This document shows, piece by piece, positions 1-7,235 of a stretch of 37,987 bases of DNA (the first letter of the stretch is position 1; each line of letters starts with the position of its first letter). The notes below the pieces were generated by a model. It was given only the letters and a program-made list of their open reading frames with translations. It ran no database searches and was not told where the DNA came from. The DNA is taken from positions 1-37,987 of the forward strand of contig CAYMCQ010000036.1 in the NCBI GenBank assembly GCA_964389025.1, written 5' to 3'. This stretch comes from CAYMCQ01 sp964389025. GTDB lineage: Bacteria > Verrucomicrobiota > Verrucomicrobiia > Limisphaerales > CAYMCQ01. The translations under genes and the position numbers were made by a program.

Positions 1-33
1 AGCACTGCCACCCCCCATCCGCTCTCGTCAAAA

Positions 34-252
34 CTACCTTTGGGCAACACGCCCTCGATACTGCTCCCGATACAACCGCAGCACACGCTCGGCGACTTTC
101 ATCGGCACTCGCCGCGGACTCGGCCGCCTCTTGCGCCGGTCAAACAATCCGTCGTAACCCCACTTCTCGTAGCACCAACTCCAGCGCCGCACCGTGCGCG
201 GACTCCACCGCAGTATCTCGGAGGCTTCCAACCAACGGATCTTGCCGCTCAT
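34..252 (-). pseudogene. ISNCY-family transposase, N-terminal remnant
   Basis: The 72-residue reading frame is the helix-turn-helix N-terminus of an ISNCY/IS1202-type transposase. It starts MSGKIRW, has a TVRRW recognition-helix-like segment, then GLFDRR and a PSPRRVP stretch, and ends in LYREQYRG as family members do. After YRG (about position 57) the family pattern, which usually continues into a KHFHEKL-like segment, stops and a TAG follows. No DDE catalytic core follows before the window edge. Family members are several hundred residues long, so this is a fragment. It lies next to a carbamate-kinase-like remnant, which suggests the element inserted there and both decayed. The ATG at 252 is the natural family start. 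The family call is from memory of family sequences. Confidence 0.7.
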
Positions 253-403
253 GGCTCGGTTATCACTTCCTGGATTTTCATGACTCTTAGGCTTTCCTCA
301 GGGCTATAAAGGTTCATCGCCCCTCGTTGTGAACCTTCCCAGCACTTTTCCCAAGCGGCCATTTCACTTGTTCTCTCACCGGTCACTTCATTTGTTTACG
401 ACA

Positions 404-556
404 GTGCGCATCAATGAAGTTGACGTTGTGCGGCATCTCGCCAAGGCTGGCTACGCGATCATCGTGGCGGGTGGTGGCGGAATTCCGGTTATCACCGGCC
501 CGGGCGCGCTTTCGGCCGCGTTGGATGGACACACGGGCATACGGATCACGGCTTGA
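404..556 (+). pseudogene. carbamate-kinase-like (ArcC) remnant
   Basis: A frame that opens further upstream reads INEVDVVRHLAKAGY followed by IIVAGGGGIPVI. This resembles the carbamate kinase stretch in which a helix precedes the AGGGGIPV glycine loop of the amino-acid kinase fold. Family members then continue into a GVEAVIDKD-like segment, but here the similarity stops after about 35 residues and the frame ends at 554-556. Upstream of about 404 the translation looks like non-coding or IS-derived sequence. The functional gene would be about 300 residues, so this is a fossil. It lies between the transposase remnant and the propeller gene, whose possible TTG start overlaps this stop. The similarity is judged by eye only. 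Confidence 0.5.
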
Positions 557-564
557 TACAAATC

Positions 565-1968
565 ATGAACGGCGTTTGGAAAAAATATCTGCCGGTCCTC
601 CCGACCGTCGTCGCGCTTGCGGCGCTCACCGCGCTCGTTCTCTGGTGGAATTCGCCCGGTCGCGAGGGCTTGAAACTTCGAGTCCCCGGCGCCGATGCCG
701 CGCCCGGCGGTGAAGCACGAGGCACCAATCCCGTCTTCGCGGGAAAATTGATTGCCGGTGCCGGCCGACCCGCGGAACTACCCGGCGCGTGGCCGCAATT
801 TCGCGGGCCGAACCGGGACGGCATGGCGATTGAGTCAGCCAAACTTTCCCGTGACTGGAAAACCACTCCGCCGCGCGAACTCTGGTCACTCGACATCGGC
901 GAGGGTTACGCAGGCGTCGCTGTGCGTGACGGATGCGTTTATCTCCTCGACTACGACCGCGACGTGAAGCAAAGCGCCCTGCGCTGTCTTTCGCTCGCCG
1001 ATGGAAAAGAGATCTGGCGCTTCGCTTACCCGCTCACGATCAAACGCAATCACGGCATGACGCGCACAGTGCCGGCGGTCGCGGACAAATTCGTCGTCGC
1101 GCTCGACTCCAAGTGCAACGTCTTCTGCCTCGATGCCGCGACCGGTGAATTCAAGTGGAGCGTCAGTCTCGTCCGCGAGTTCGGCGCGACCGTGCCCGAA
1201 TGGTATGCCGGACAATGCCCGCTCGTGGACGGCGGCAGAGTCATCCTCGCGCCGGGCGGCAAGGACGCTCTTCTCATAGCTCTCGACCTCGCCACTGGCA
1301 AATCGCTCTGGCAGACGCCAAATCCACGTGGCTGGCAAATGACGCACTCCAGCATCGTGCCGATGGATTTCGCCGGCCGCCGCCTCTACACCTATTGCGC
1401 CAGCAAGGGCGTGGTCGGAGTGGACGCAAAGGACGGCGCGCTGCTATGGGACAGCGGCGATTGGAAAATCAGCATTGCCACCGTGCCCTCGCCGTTGCCG
1501 TTGCTGGACGGGAAAATCTTTTTCACCGGCGGTTACAACGCGGGCAGCCTGATGCTTCACCTTGAACACAAGGACGGCAAACTCACAGCCCGGGCGCTCT
1601 TCAAACTCGCGCCTGAAGTTTTTGGAGCGACCCAACACACGCCCATTCTCAAGGACACTCAAATCTACGGCGTGCGCGCCGATGGGCGTTTCGTTTGTCT
1701 GGGTCTTGACGGCAAAGTGGCCTGGGACAGCGGCCCGGGCGCGGCCTTCGGTCTTGGTTCCTTTCTGCTGGCCGGCGATTTGATTTTCGCGATCAACGAT
1801 TCCGGCAAGTTACGATTGATCGAAGCCTCGCCCGCCCGATTCAATCTGCTCGGCGAAACGCAACCGCTCAACGGGCGCGAATCCTGGGCACCGATGGCGC
1901 TGGCCGGCGACCGGCTGCTCATCCGCGACCTCACACGCCTCGTATGCCTGGAAGTCAGCGCGAAGTGA
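565..1968 (+). CDS. membrane-anchored or secreted PQQ-like beta-propeller protein
   Basis: This protein has an N-terminal hydrophobic segment (about residues 8-28, VLPTVVALAALTALVLWW) that would act as a signal anchor. It is followed by a periplasmic or extracellular PQQ-like beta-propeller. The domain entry motif WPQFRGPNRDG sits near residue 77. Propeller blades are visible as repeated LDAATGEFKW, LDLATGKSLW and DAKDGALLW motifs, a tryptophan-docking pattern. No catalytic domain is attached, so the role is unknown; such proteins in Verrucomicrobia and Planctomycetes are usually annotated only as PQQ-binding-like. I chose the ATG at 565. A TTG at 553 in the same frame overlaps the upstream remnant stop and adds four residues. 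There is no clear Shine-Dalgarno. A second protein with the same entry motif lies at 9259-10854. Confidence 0.85.
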   Translation: MNGVWKKYLPVLPTVVALAALTALVLWWNSPGREGLKLRVPGADAAPGGEARGTNPVFAGKLIAGAGRPAELPGAWPQFRGPNRDGMAIESAKLSRDWKTTPPRELWSLDIGEGYAGVAVRDGCVYLLDYDRDVKQSALRCLSLADGKEIWRFAYPLTIKRNHGMTRTVPAVADKFVVALDSKCNVFCLDAATGEFKWSVSLVREFGATVPEWYAGQCPLVDGGRVILAPGGKDALLIALDLATGKSLWQTPNPRGWQMTHSSIVPMDFAGRRLYTYCASKGVVGVDAKDGALLWDSGDWKISIATVPSPLPLLDGKIFFTGGYNAGSLMLHLEHKDGKLTARALFKLAPEVFGATQHTPILKDTQIYGVRADGRFVCLGLDGKVAWDSGPGAAFGLGSFLLAGDLIFAINDSGKLRLIEASPARFNLLGETQPLNGRESWAPMALAGDRLLIRDLTRLVCLEVSAK

Positions 1969-2008
1969 TCTCTGCGAAGAATGCGGCGCTGAAGCCGCTT
2001 GCACTGCT

Positions 2009-2179
2009 ATGAGTAGTTTCAAGGCGGGATGGAAACATGGGTGTCATCCAAGACTAGCGGGCGAACATGAGATTCAACGGCGACGTGATCGTGGCGCATC
2101 TATAAGAGGCTGGATTGCTATTGTGATATCAGTTGTTTCGTTGGTTGTGGCGATAACGGCTTTATTGATTCGGAGATAA
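2009..2179 (+). CDS. small tail-anchored membrane peptide (hypothetical, 56 aa)
   Basis: An ATG at 2009 opens a 56-codon frame. The first ~33 residues are charged and polar, including an RRRDR patch. A clean hydrophobic helix of about 20 residues follows (GWIAIVISVVSLVVAITALL), then a basic IRR tail and TAA. This layout looks like a single-pass small membrane protein. It fills the gap between the propeller gene and rluE, and its last 18 bases overlap convergently with the 3' end of rluE. No Shine-Dalgarno is evident, but few genes in this window have one. I do not recognise a family. A chance open frame remains possible. Confidence 0.35.
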   Translation: MSSFKAGWKHGCHPRLAGEHEIQRRRDRGASIRGWIAIVISVVSLVVAITALLIRR

Positions 2180-2803
2180 AAGCAGATTAGTCGCTCTCTC
2201 GTTCAATTCCTTCCATTTCCCCACAGCCAAATTTCCCAGACGCAAGCCGCCGATGCGCGCGCGAATCAATCGCAACGTCGGATGCCCAATCGCCGCCGTC
2301 ATGCGGCGCACCTGACGATTTTTTCCTTCGATCAACTCCAGCCCGATCCACGCCGTCGGAATGTTTTTGCGGAAGCGGATGGGCGGATTGCGCGGCGGGA
2401 TTAATTCGGAGGGGCGAGTTATACGAGCCCCTGACTCGATTTCGTTTTTAATTTGGGACTCGTGTAACTCGTCCCTCCGAATCCGAATGAGCCACGCGCG
2501 GCACGGCAAAGTTTTCCGTCCTTGAACCATCACGCCGCGTTCCAATTGTTTCAGCGCTTCCGCCGTCGGCACGCGCTCCACTTGCGCCCAATATTCGCGC
2601 TCGTGCGCGTGTTTTGGATGGAGCAATCGCTGGTTCAACTCCGGCTCGTCGCTCAACAGCAGCAGACCTTCCGAGTCCGCGTCGAGCCTGCCGATGGGAT
2701 AAATATTTTTCGGAAACCCAAATTCCGCGAGCGTCCGCTGTCCTGGATGCTCTACGGTGAATTGCGAAAGCACGCCGAACGGTTTGTTGAAGGCGATTAA
2801 CAT
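2162..2803 (-). CDS. rluE: 23S rRNA pseudouridine synthase RluE-type
   Basis: This gene encodes a stand-alone RsuA/RluE-type pseudouridine synthase without an S4 domain, which isomerises a uridine in 23S rRNA. The catalytic motif is GRLDADSEGLLLL with Asp41. The later RluE hallmarks PRNPPIR-x-RK-x-IPT-x-W (around residues 137-152) and EGKNRQVRRMTA (around 159-170) are present. Residues about 108-133 are extra compared with RluE proteins I remember and are encoded exactly by a 77-bp palindromic repeat at 2405-2481, so the gene appears to have tolerated an in-frame repeat insertion. The length of 213 aa is otherwise normal. It follows nrfA by 22 bp on the same strand. The activity is inferred from motifs; whether the inserted loop disturbs it cannot be told. 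Confidence 0.9.
   Translation of the reverse strand: MLIAFNKPFGVLSQFTVEHPGQRTLAEFGFPKNIYPIGRLDADSEGLLLLSDEPELNQRLLHPKHAHEREYWAQVERVPTAEALKQLERGVMVQGRKTLPCRAWLIRIRRDELHESQIKNEIESGARITRPSELIPPRNPPIRFRKNIPTAWIGLELIEGKNRQVRRMTAAIGHPTLRLIRARIGGLRLGNLAVGKWKELNERATNLLLSPNQ
2405..2481. repeat. REP/MITE-like palindrome inside rluE
   Basis: Two 27-base arms (2405-2431 and 2455-2481) are inverted copies matching at 24 of 27 positions, separated by a 23-base centre. Each arm begins TTCGGAGGG and contains CGAGTTA and ACGAG. The element adds about 26 residues to rluE without breaking its frame. Confidence 0.85.
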
Positions 2804-2825
2804 CGCGAAAGCTGGCGCGTCCGGA

Positions 2826-4235
2826 CTACTTCGCTGGTGCGGTTGTCGTTGGACGCAGTGCTTTTTGTCCTCGGCGCGTGAATTCGATGCTCTCGGCTAA
2901 AATCCGCGCGGCTTCCTGTGGCGCATGGAAGCCCATTGAGTTTTCCGCTTCGATGAAATCGAGATAGAACTGTGCTTTGCGTTGGAAGTCCCGCGCGCTT
3001 GCCAGATCTGCGTCGGACTTTCCATCTGCCTTTGCCGTTTTGATGTCATTGATCAAATCAATGACCGCGTCCATTGCAGTGTTGCGAAGTTGAAGCGTGC
3101 GTTGCTGAATCGTGTAAACACGGTCATGCAATTCCTGCTCCGGCCATTTGTGGCACGTTTGGCAGGCGCGATTGATGTTGAGCAGCGGGCTTTGGACGTG
3201 GTGATCACTGACCTTGTGCGCGCCGACGCGTTTGTAGGGCATGTGGCAGTCGGCGCAGGACACGCCCGCGCGCGCGTGAACGCCCTGACTCCACAACTCA
3301 AACTCCGGATGCTGAGCTTTCAAGACCGGCGCGCCACTTTCAGCGTGGAGCCAGTCCTTGTGTTTCTGCTCGTCGTAATACTCCACCATGTTTTCGACTT
3401 TGATGCCTTTTGCCCACGGATAAACCAGCCGTTTCTCCGTCCCTTTGAAATAGTATTCGACGTGGCATTGGCCGCAGACGAATGCGCGCATCTCCTGTCG
3501 GGTCGCCATCTTGTTCACGTCGTAATCCGGGATGCCCTGGCTGGCTTTCAGCGCGCGGATGCCCTCAATGAAACCGGGACGAGTCACGCGCAATTGCATC
3601 GTGTTCGGCTCGTGACAATCAATGCACGAAACCGGATGCGTGACCTGCTTGCGCGCTTCCGCGAATGGCATTTGATTCATTTTCTCATACCCTTTCATCA
3701 AATCGCCTTCGCCGAGTTTTCGATACGGAATGAAAACCGACGCGTGACAATGCAGGCATGTGCCGGGCTGCTGCACGACGCTTTGTCGCTCGGTGTAAGT
3801 CTGATCGTCGAGCATGTAGGCGTGGCCGCGCTCCTCCCGAAAGTCGCGGGAGAAGGCGTAACCCGCCCAGAGCGTTTTCAGGCGAGGGTCGTCTTCGAGC
3901 CGCGATTGCGCGACGATGGAGCGAGGATCGGCTTTGGTCGGCGTGCGCGGCACGGCTTCGCTGCCGCCGAACCGCGTTCGTGTCTGGTCCACGTTGCGGC
4001 GATAATCATCGTATTGCACCGGAAAATTCTTGCCCCATGTTTCCGGCTCCTGCGTGTTCTCGTCCAGCGCCACGACGCGGAAGAAAGGGTTTTTCGATTC
4101 CTGCTTGCGCTCGAAGATATTGACCAGCAACGCGATGATTCCCAGCGCCACGATCTTGGCCGCTGCCGTGACGCCGATGAACAGGAAAAATTGTTTTCGA
4201 CGGCGTGCCCTGTTTGTTTTCGTGTCTTCACTCAT
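2826..4235 (-). CDS. nrfA: pentaheme cytochrome c nitrite reductase, catalytic subunit NrfA
   Basis: NrfA carries out the six-electron reduction of nitrite to ammonium in the periplasm. The 469-residue protein has an N-terminal hydrophobic anchor (about residues 16-40) and five heme motifs: CLHCH at 160-164, CIDCH at 204-208, CGQCH at 254-258, CADCH at 327-331 and CQTCH at 358-362. The first, active-site, heme has His where E. coli-type NrfA has Lys (CxxCK), placing it in the CxxCH clade. The CGQCHVEYYF segment carries the expected active-site Tyr, QGVHARAG the distal His, and ERGHAY the conserved Arg region. The start is ATG 4235, seven bases after the nrfH stop, with GGAG 10 bases upstream. 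An in-frame extension to 4301 would overlap nrfH and has no heme-protein character. It forms an operon with nrfH, its quinol-oxidising partner. Confidence 0.93.
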   Translation of the reverse strand: MSEDTKTNRARRRKQFFLFIGVTAAAKIVALGIIALLVNIFERKQESKNPFFRVVALDENTQEPETWGKNFPVQYDDYRRNVDQTRTRFGGSEAVPRTPTKADPRSIVAQSRLEDDPRLKTLWAGYAFSRDFREERGHAYMLDDQTYTERQSVVQQPGTCLHCHASVFIPYRKLGEGDLMKGYEKMNQMPFAEARKQVTHPVSCIDCHEPNTMQLRVTRPGFIEGIRALKASQGIPDYDVNKMATRQEMRAFVCGQCHVEYYFKGTEKRLVYPWAKGIKVENMVEYYDEQKHKDWLHAESGAPVLKAQHPEFELWSQGVHARAGVSCADCHMPYKRVGAHKVSDHHVQSPLLNINRACQTCHKWPEQELHDRVYTIQQRTLQLRNTAMDAVIDLINDIKTAKADGKSDADLASARDFQRKAQFYLDFIEAENSMGFHAPQEAARILAESIEFTRRGQKALRPTTTAPAK

Positions 4236-4242
4236 AAAGTTT

Positions 4243-4695
4243 CTACTCCAAATGTCCGACCGATTTGTGACAGCGGATGCACGACATCTCTTCGCCCGCA
4301 TGATGGGGCGCTTCGATGTCCATGACGATTTGTGAATGGCATTTACGACAGGCGCGCTCGGTGACTTTTGCGTTGCGCTTGTGCATCAGGATTTCATCCG
4401 GGTAATGCCCGGTGGTGAACGCAAATGAATGCCAGAAGCCATTCTCGGCCTTCGTCAGATATTTCGGCACGAATCCCGGCGGCGTGTGACAGTCGTTGCA
4501 TGTGGCCACGGAGCGATGGCTCGATTTCGCCCAAGCATCGTAATGTCCCTGCATGACATGGCAGTTCGCGCACGCTTTTGGATCATTCGTAAGATAGGAA
4601 GCACCTCTGGCATAAATGAAAGTGTAGCCTGCAACGGCCGCCGCTGTTCCGATGGCGGTGCCGACGATGATGTCTTTGACTGTCCCCAGCTTCAT
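4243..4695 (-). CDS. nrfH: tetraheme quinol dehydrogenase NrfH (NapC/NirT family)
   Basis: NrfH is the membrane-anchored tetraheme cytochrome c that oxidises menaquinol and passes electrons to NrfA. It is 150 residues long, the usual size. One N-terminal transmembrane helix (about residues 8-28) is followed by four CxxCH motifs: CANCH, CNDCH, CRKCH and CIRCH. The CANCHVMQGHYDAW segment carries the Met close to heme 1 that is typical of NrfH. The stop lies 7 bases before the nrfA ATG, so the two are co-transcribed. A TTGACT hexamer upstream in the 4696-4922 gap could be a -35 element, but no good -10 follows, so no promoter is called. Confidence 0.93.
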   Translation of the reverse strand: MKLGTVKDIIVGTAIGTAAAVAGYTFIYARGASYLTNDPKACANCHVMQGHYDAWAKSSHRSVATCNDCHTPPGFVPKYLTKAENGFWHSFAFTTGHYPDEILMHKRNAKVTERACRKCHSQIVMDIEAPHHAGEEMSCIRCHKSVGHLE

Positions 4696-4922
4696 TTGCG
4701 CGCTAGGAACTCATTCCGTTTCCGACAAGTCAAGTTTCTAAGAGGCGTGGATTGTTTGTCTCAGAGGAAAAAGTCCGGCTTCCAATTTTTTTATGAAATA
4801 ACCTCTTGCAGAAACTGCCAGAGCGAGAGCACGTAGAGCGCGTGGTAATGGCCCCAAAGAAGTGAGTGAGATGTTCGTTGCGTGCGTCAGCTTGAGTTGG
4901 CCGCGCGTTTCGCGCTTCGAAA

Positions 4923-6179
4923 TTAGTCGTCGAGGGATTTGTTCGTGGTGTCCGGCGCGAACCAGATGGCGATCATGCCGAGCGCGTAGATGAGCGCCAT
5001 GGTTGCGCCAACACGGGAGTAATCGCCGCCAAACAATCCCACCAACGCGCCCGCGAAGAACAAACCTGCGGCGGTCGCGAACCGGCCCGTGTTGTAGGCA
5101 ATGCCGCTGCCGGTGGCGCGGACGCGCGTCGGGAAAAGTTCCGGCAGATACAGCGGCAACCAGCCGAAGAACAGCGTGGCGACGAAGCCCTGGCAAAAGA
5201 GCAACGGCAGGAAGATGGGTTGCAGCGGTTCGGTGAACAGAAAGAGTCCGCACGTGAGCGCGGTCGAGCCGAGGCTGATGAGAAAGTAAGCGAGGCGGCG
5301 GCCAATGAGACCGGCGAGTTGCGCGCCGAAGAAGCTGCCGAGCACCGCGCCGATGGACCACCAGGCTTGCGCGGTGGATTTGTAGTCGGGATTAGCCGCA
5401 CCCGCGACGAGTTCGGCCCACGGGAACATCCATTTGCTCGCAGCCCACGCGCCGACGAGCGGAATTGAGCCGAGTGCGATGCCGACGAGCATTGTCCGCC
5501 TCAGCGGCGGGCGGAAGAGTTCGCTCAGGGGCGTGAGCGTGCTGGTGGATATTATTTTGCCGCGCGAGGCGAGCCAGGTCGGGGATTCGGGCAGCAGCCA
5601 GAGAGTAGCCAAGCCAAGCAATGCGGGCGCAGCGCTCACGCCGAAAATCCAGCGCCAGGATTCCGGCGTGATGTGCCAGTGGCCGGTGAGTTGGGAGAGG
5701 ACAAAGATGCCGAAGTTGATGCCTGCGCCCATGATGCCGGCGACGATGGGGCGCGAGACGTTGGGCCAACATTCGGAGACGAGCGCGACGCCGTTGGGCC
5801 AGACGCCGCCGACGCCGAGGCCGACGAGGAAACGCAGGACGAGCATTTGATTCAAGCTCGTGGCGAAGTAGCCGAGGCCGCAGAAGACGGAGTAGAACAG
5901 CACGCCGAGGCCGAGCGCGCGGGTGCGACCGATCTTGTCGCCGAGCGCCCCCATCCAGACGCCGCCGACTGCCGCGCCGAGCAGCAGGCTCGCGTTGAGC
6001 CGCGCGAACCAGATGCCGCCGAGTTCCGTGGTGAATTCCGCGCCGAGAAAACTTTTCGCAACGGAACCCGCCGCGATGGGCATGAGGCCAAGCTCCATGC
6101 CGTCGAAGAGCAACGCGGCGAACGCGACGAATAAGACGGCATACCTAGCTCGCGCAGTGAGTGTGGCCGGTGTGTTCAT
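4923..6179 (-). CDS. MFS transporter (sugar/aromatic-acid porter-like)
   Basis: This is a 418-residue major facilitator superfamily permease with about 12 hydrophobic segments. The loop 2-3 motif A is GALGDKIGRTR, and the second half carries PELFPTRVRATGSG, a motif common in the sugar porter and aromatic acid:H+ symporter branches. LLPESPTWL occurs after the sixth helix, also typical of those branches. The substrate cannot be told. Its ATG overlaps the TGA of the upstream dehydrogenase gene by four bases (ATGA), so the two are translationally coupled. That suggests the transporter imports a hydroxy acid or a precursor that the enzyme oxidises; this is inference. The gap of 227 bp to nrfH carries no gene I can support. 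Confidence 0.88.
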   Translation of the reverse strand: MNTPATLTARARYAVLFVAFAALLFDGMELGLMPIAAGSVAKSFLGAEFTTELGGIWFARLNASLLLGAAVGGVWMGALGDKIGRTRALGLGVLFYSVFCGLGYFATSLNQMLVLRFLVGLGVGGVWPNGVALVSECWPNVSRPIVAGIMGAGINFGIFVLSQLTGHWHITPESWRWIFGVSAAPALLGLATLWLLPESPTWLASRGKIISTSTLTPLSELFRPPLRRTMLVGIALGSIPLVGAWAASKWMFPWAELVAGAANPDYKSTAQAWWSIGAVLGSFFGAQLAGLIGRRLAYFLISLGSTALTCGLFLFTEPLQPIFLPLLFCQGFVATLFFGWLPLYLPELFPTRVRATGSGIAYNTGRFATAAGLFFAGALVGLFGGDYSRVGATMALIYALGMIAIWFAPDTTNKSLDD

Positions 6180-7081
6180 TTCACTGGCATTCCGATGATG
6201 CGGATGATCGCGGAGTTGTCGAGTTGACCGAGACCGGCGGCTTCGGCTTGCGCGAGTATTTTGCGGTGTGTTTTGCTGAACGGAAGTTGCGCGCCGGATT
6301 TTTTTGCGGCGGCGAGCATGAGGCGCACGTCCTTCAAATGTTGCGAGAGGCGCGCCTGCGGTTTGAAATCGCCGCGCAACATTTTTTCGCCTTTCACGTC
6401 CATGACGCGCGAACAGGCCATGCTTGCGCGAAGAATGGCGAGGGATTGTCTGCCGTCGAGGCCGAGGGCGCGGGCGAAGACGAGTCCTTCGGCGAGCGCG
6501 GCGCGGTTGAGGCCGAGGACCAGATTCGTGACGAGTTTCATCCGCGCACCGCTGCCAACTGCGCCGGTGTGAATGGAGCGGGCGGCGAAGGCCCGGAAAA
6601 TTTTCTCGCAGCGGGCGAAGGCCGGCTTCGGGCCGCCAATCATGACGAGAACTTCACCACGACGGATCTGGTCGCTGTTGCCGGAGATGGTGGCGTCGAG
6701 ATAAGTCGCGCCGCGAGTGGTGAGCCGGACGGAAAATCTTGTCGCGTCGCGCGGGTCGCCAGTGGAAGTGTCGGCGATGATATGGCCGCGGCGGAGCGCG
6801 GGCTTTGCTTCGCGCAGGACGGCAGACGCGGCGCGCGAGTCCGGCAGGCTCAAAAGGACGCGGTCGCAACACGCAAAGACGTCGCAGGAATTTGCGCCGG
6901 GCTGGCCGCCGAGTTTTTGGAAGGCGGCCCGTTGTTTCGCCGAAATGTCCCAACCGATGATTTCAAAGCCGGCAGCGAGCAGACGTTCGGCCATCGCCTG
7001 GCCCATCAGACCCAGCCCAATAAGTCCAACGGGACTGATCTCGTTGATACGCTTCTGGCGTCTGGTGGTTTGGGAGTTCAT
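6176..7081 (-). CDS. NAD(P)-dependent beta-hydroxyacid dehydrogenase (3-hydroxyisobutyrate dehydrogenase-like)
   Basis: Members of this family oxidise beta-hydroxy acids such as 3-hydroxyisobutyrate, tartronate semialdehyde (in reverse) or succinic semialdehyde-type substrates. The N-terminal Rossmann motif is GLIGLGLMGQAMA. The substrate loop DATISGN corresponds to the family D-AP-x-SGG signature with two changes. The catalytic lysine region GSGARMKLVTN matches the G-x-G-x3-K-x3-N pattern. I chose the ATG at 7081 (300 aa, the usual length). A longer frame to 7204 adds 41 residues with no family character. The stop overlaps the MFS start by four bases. The exact substrate is unknown. Confidence 0.88.
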   Translation of the reverse strand: MNSQTTRRQKRINEISPVGLIGLGLMGQAMAERLLAAGFEIIGWDISAKQRAAFQKLGGQPGANSCDVFACCDRVLLSLPDSRAASAVLREAKPALRRGHIIADTSTGDPRDATRFSVRLTTRGATYLDATISGNSDQIRRGEVLVMIGGPKPAFARCEKIFRAFAARSIHTGAVGSGARMKLVTNLVLGLNRAALAEGLVFARALGLDGRQSLAILRASMACSRVMDVKGEKMLRGDFKPQARLSQHLKDVRLMLAAAKKSGAQLPFSKTHRKILAQAEAAGLGQLDNSAIIRIIGMPVK

Positions 7082-7235
7082 TTCTTGAATTTTTGATTCA
7101 CGAGCCGGGCCGCAAGGCGGCGCTCCGACCGCTTCGACTCCGGCATCACGCATTCGCCGATGACGGGTTGAGATATTCTTCCAAGTTGGCGCAGCCGTCG
7201 CCATTAAAATCCTTGTTGTCGTCGGGCGGCAAGAC

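Noticed and set aside
2982..4325. 447-codon open frame on the plus strand opposite nrfA
   Set aside because: It is the antisense shadow of a pentaheme protein with all family motifs on the minus strand; it has no recognisable domain.
4790..4890. Short hydrophobic minus-strand frame ending in LSLWQFLQEVIS
   Set aside because: About 29 residues without a start codon; it could be a gene fragment, but nothing ties it to a family.
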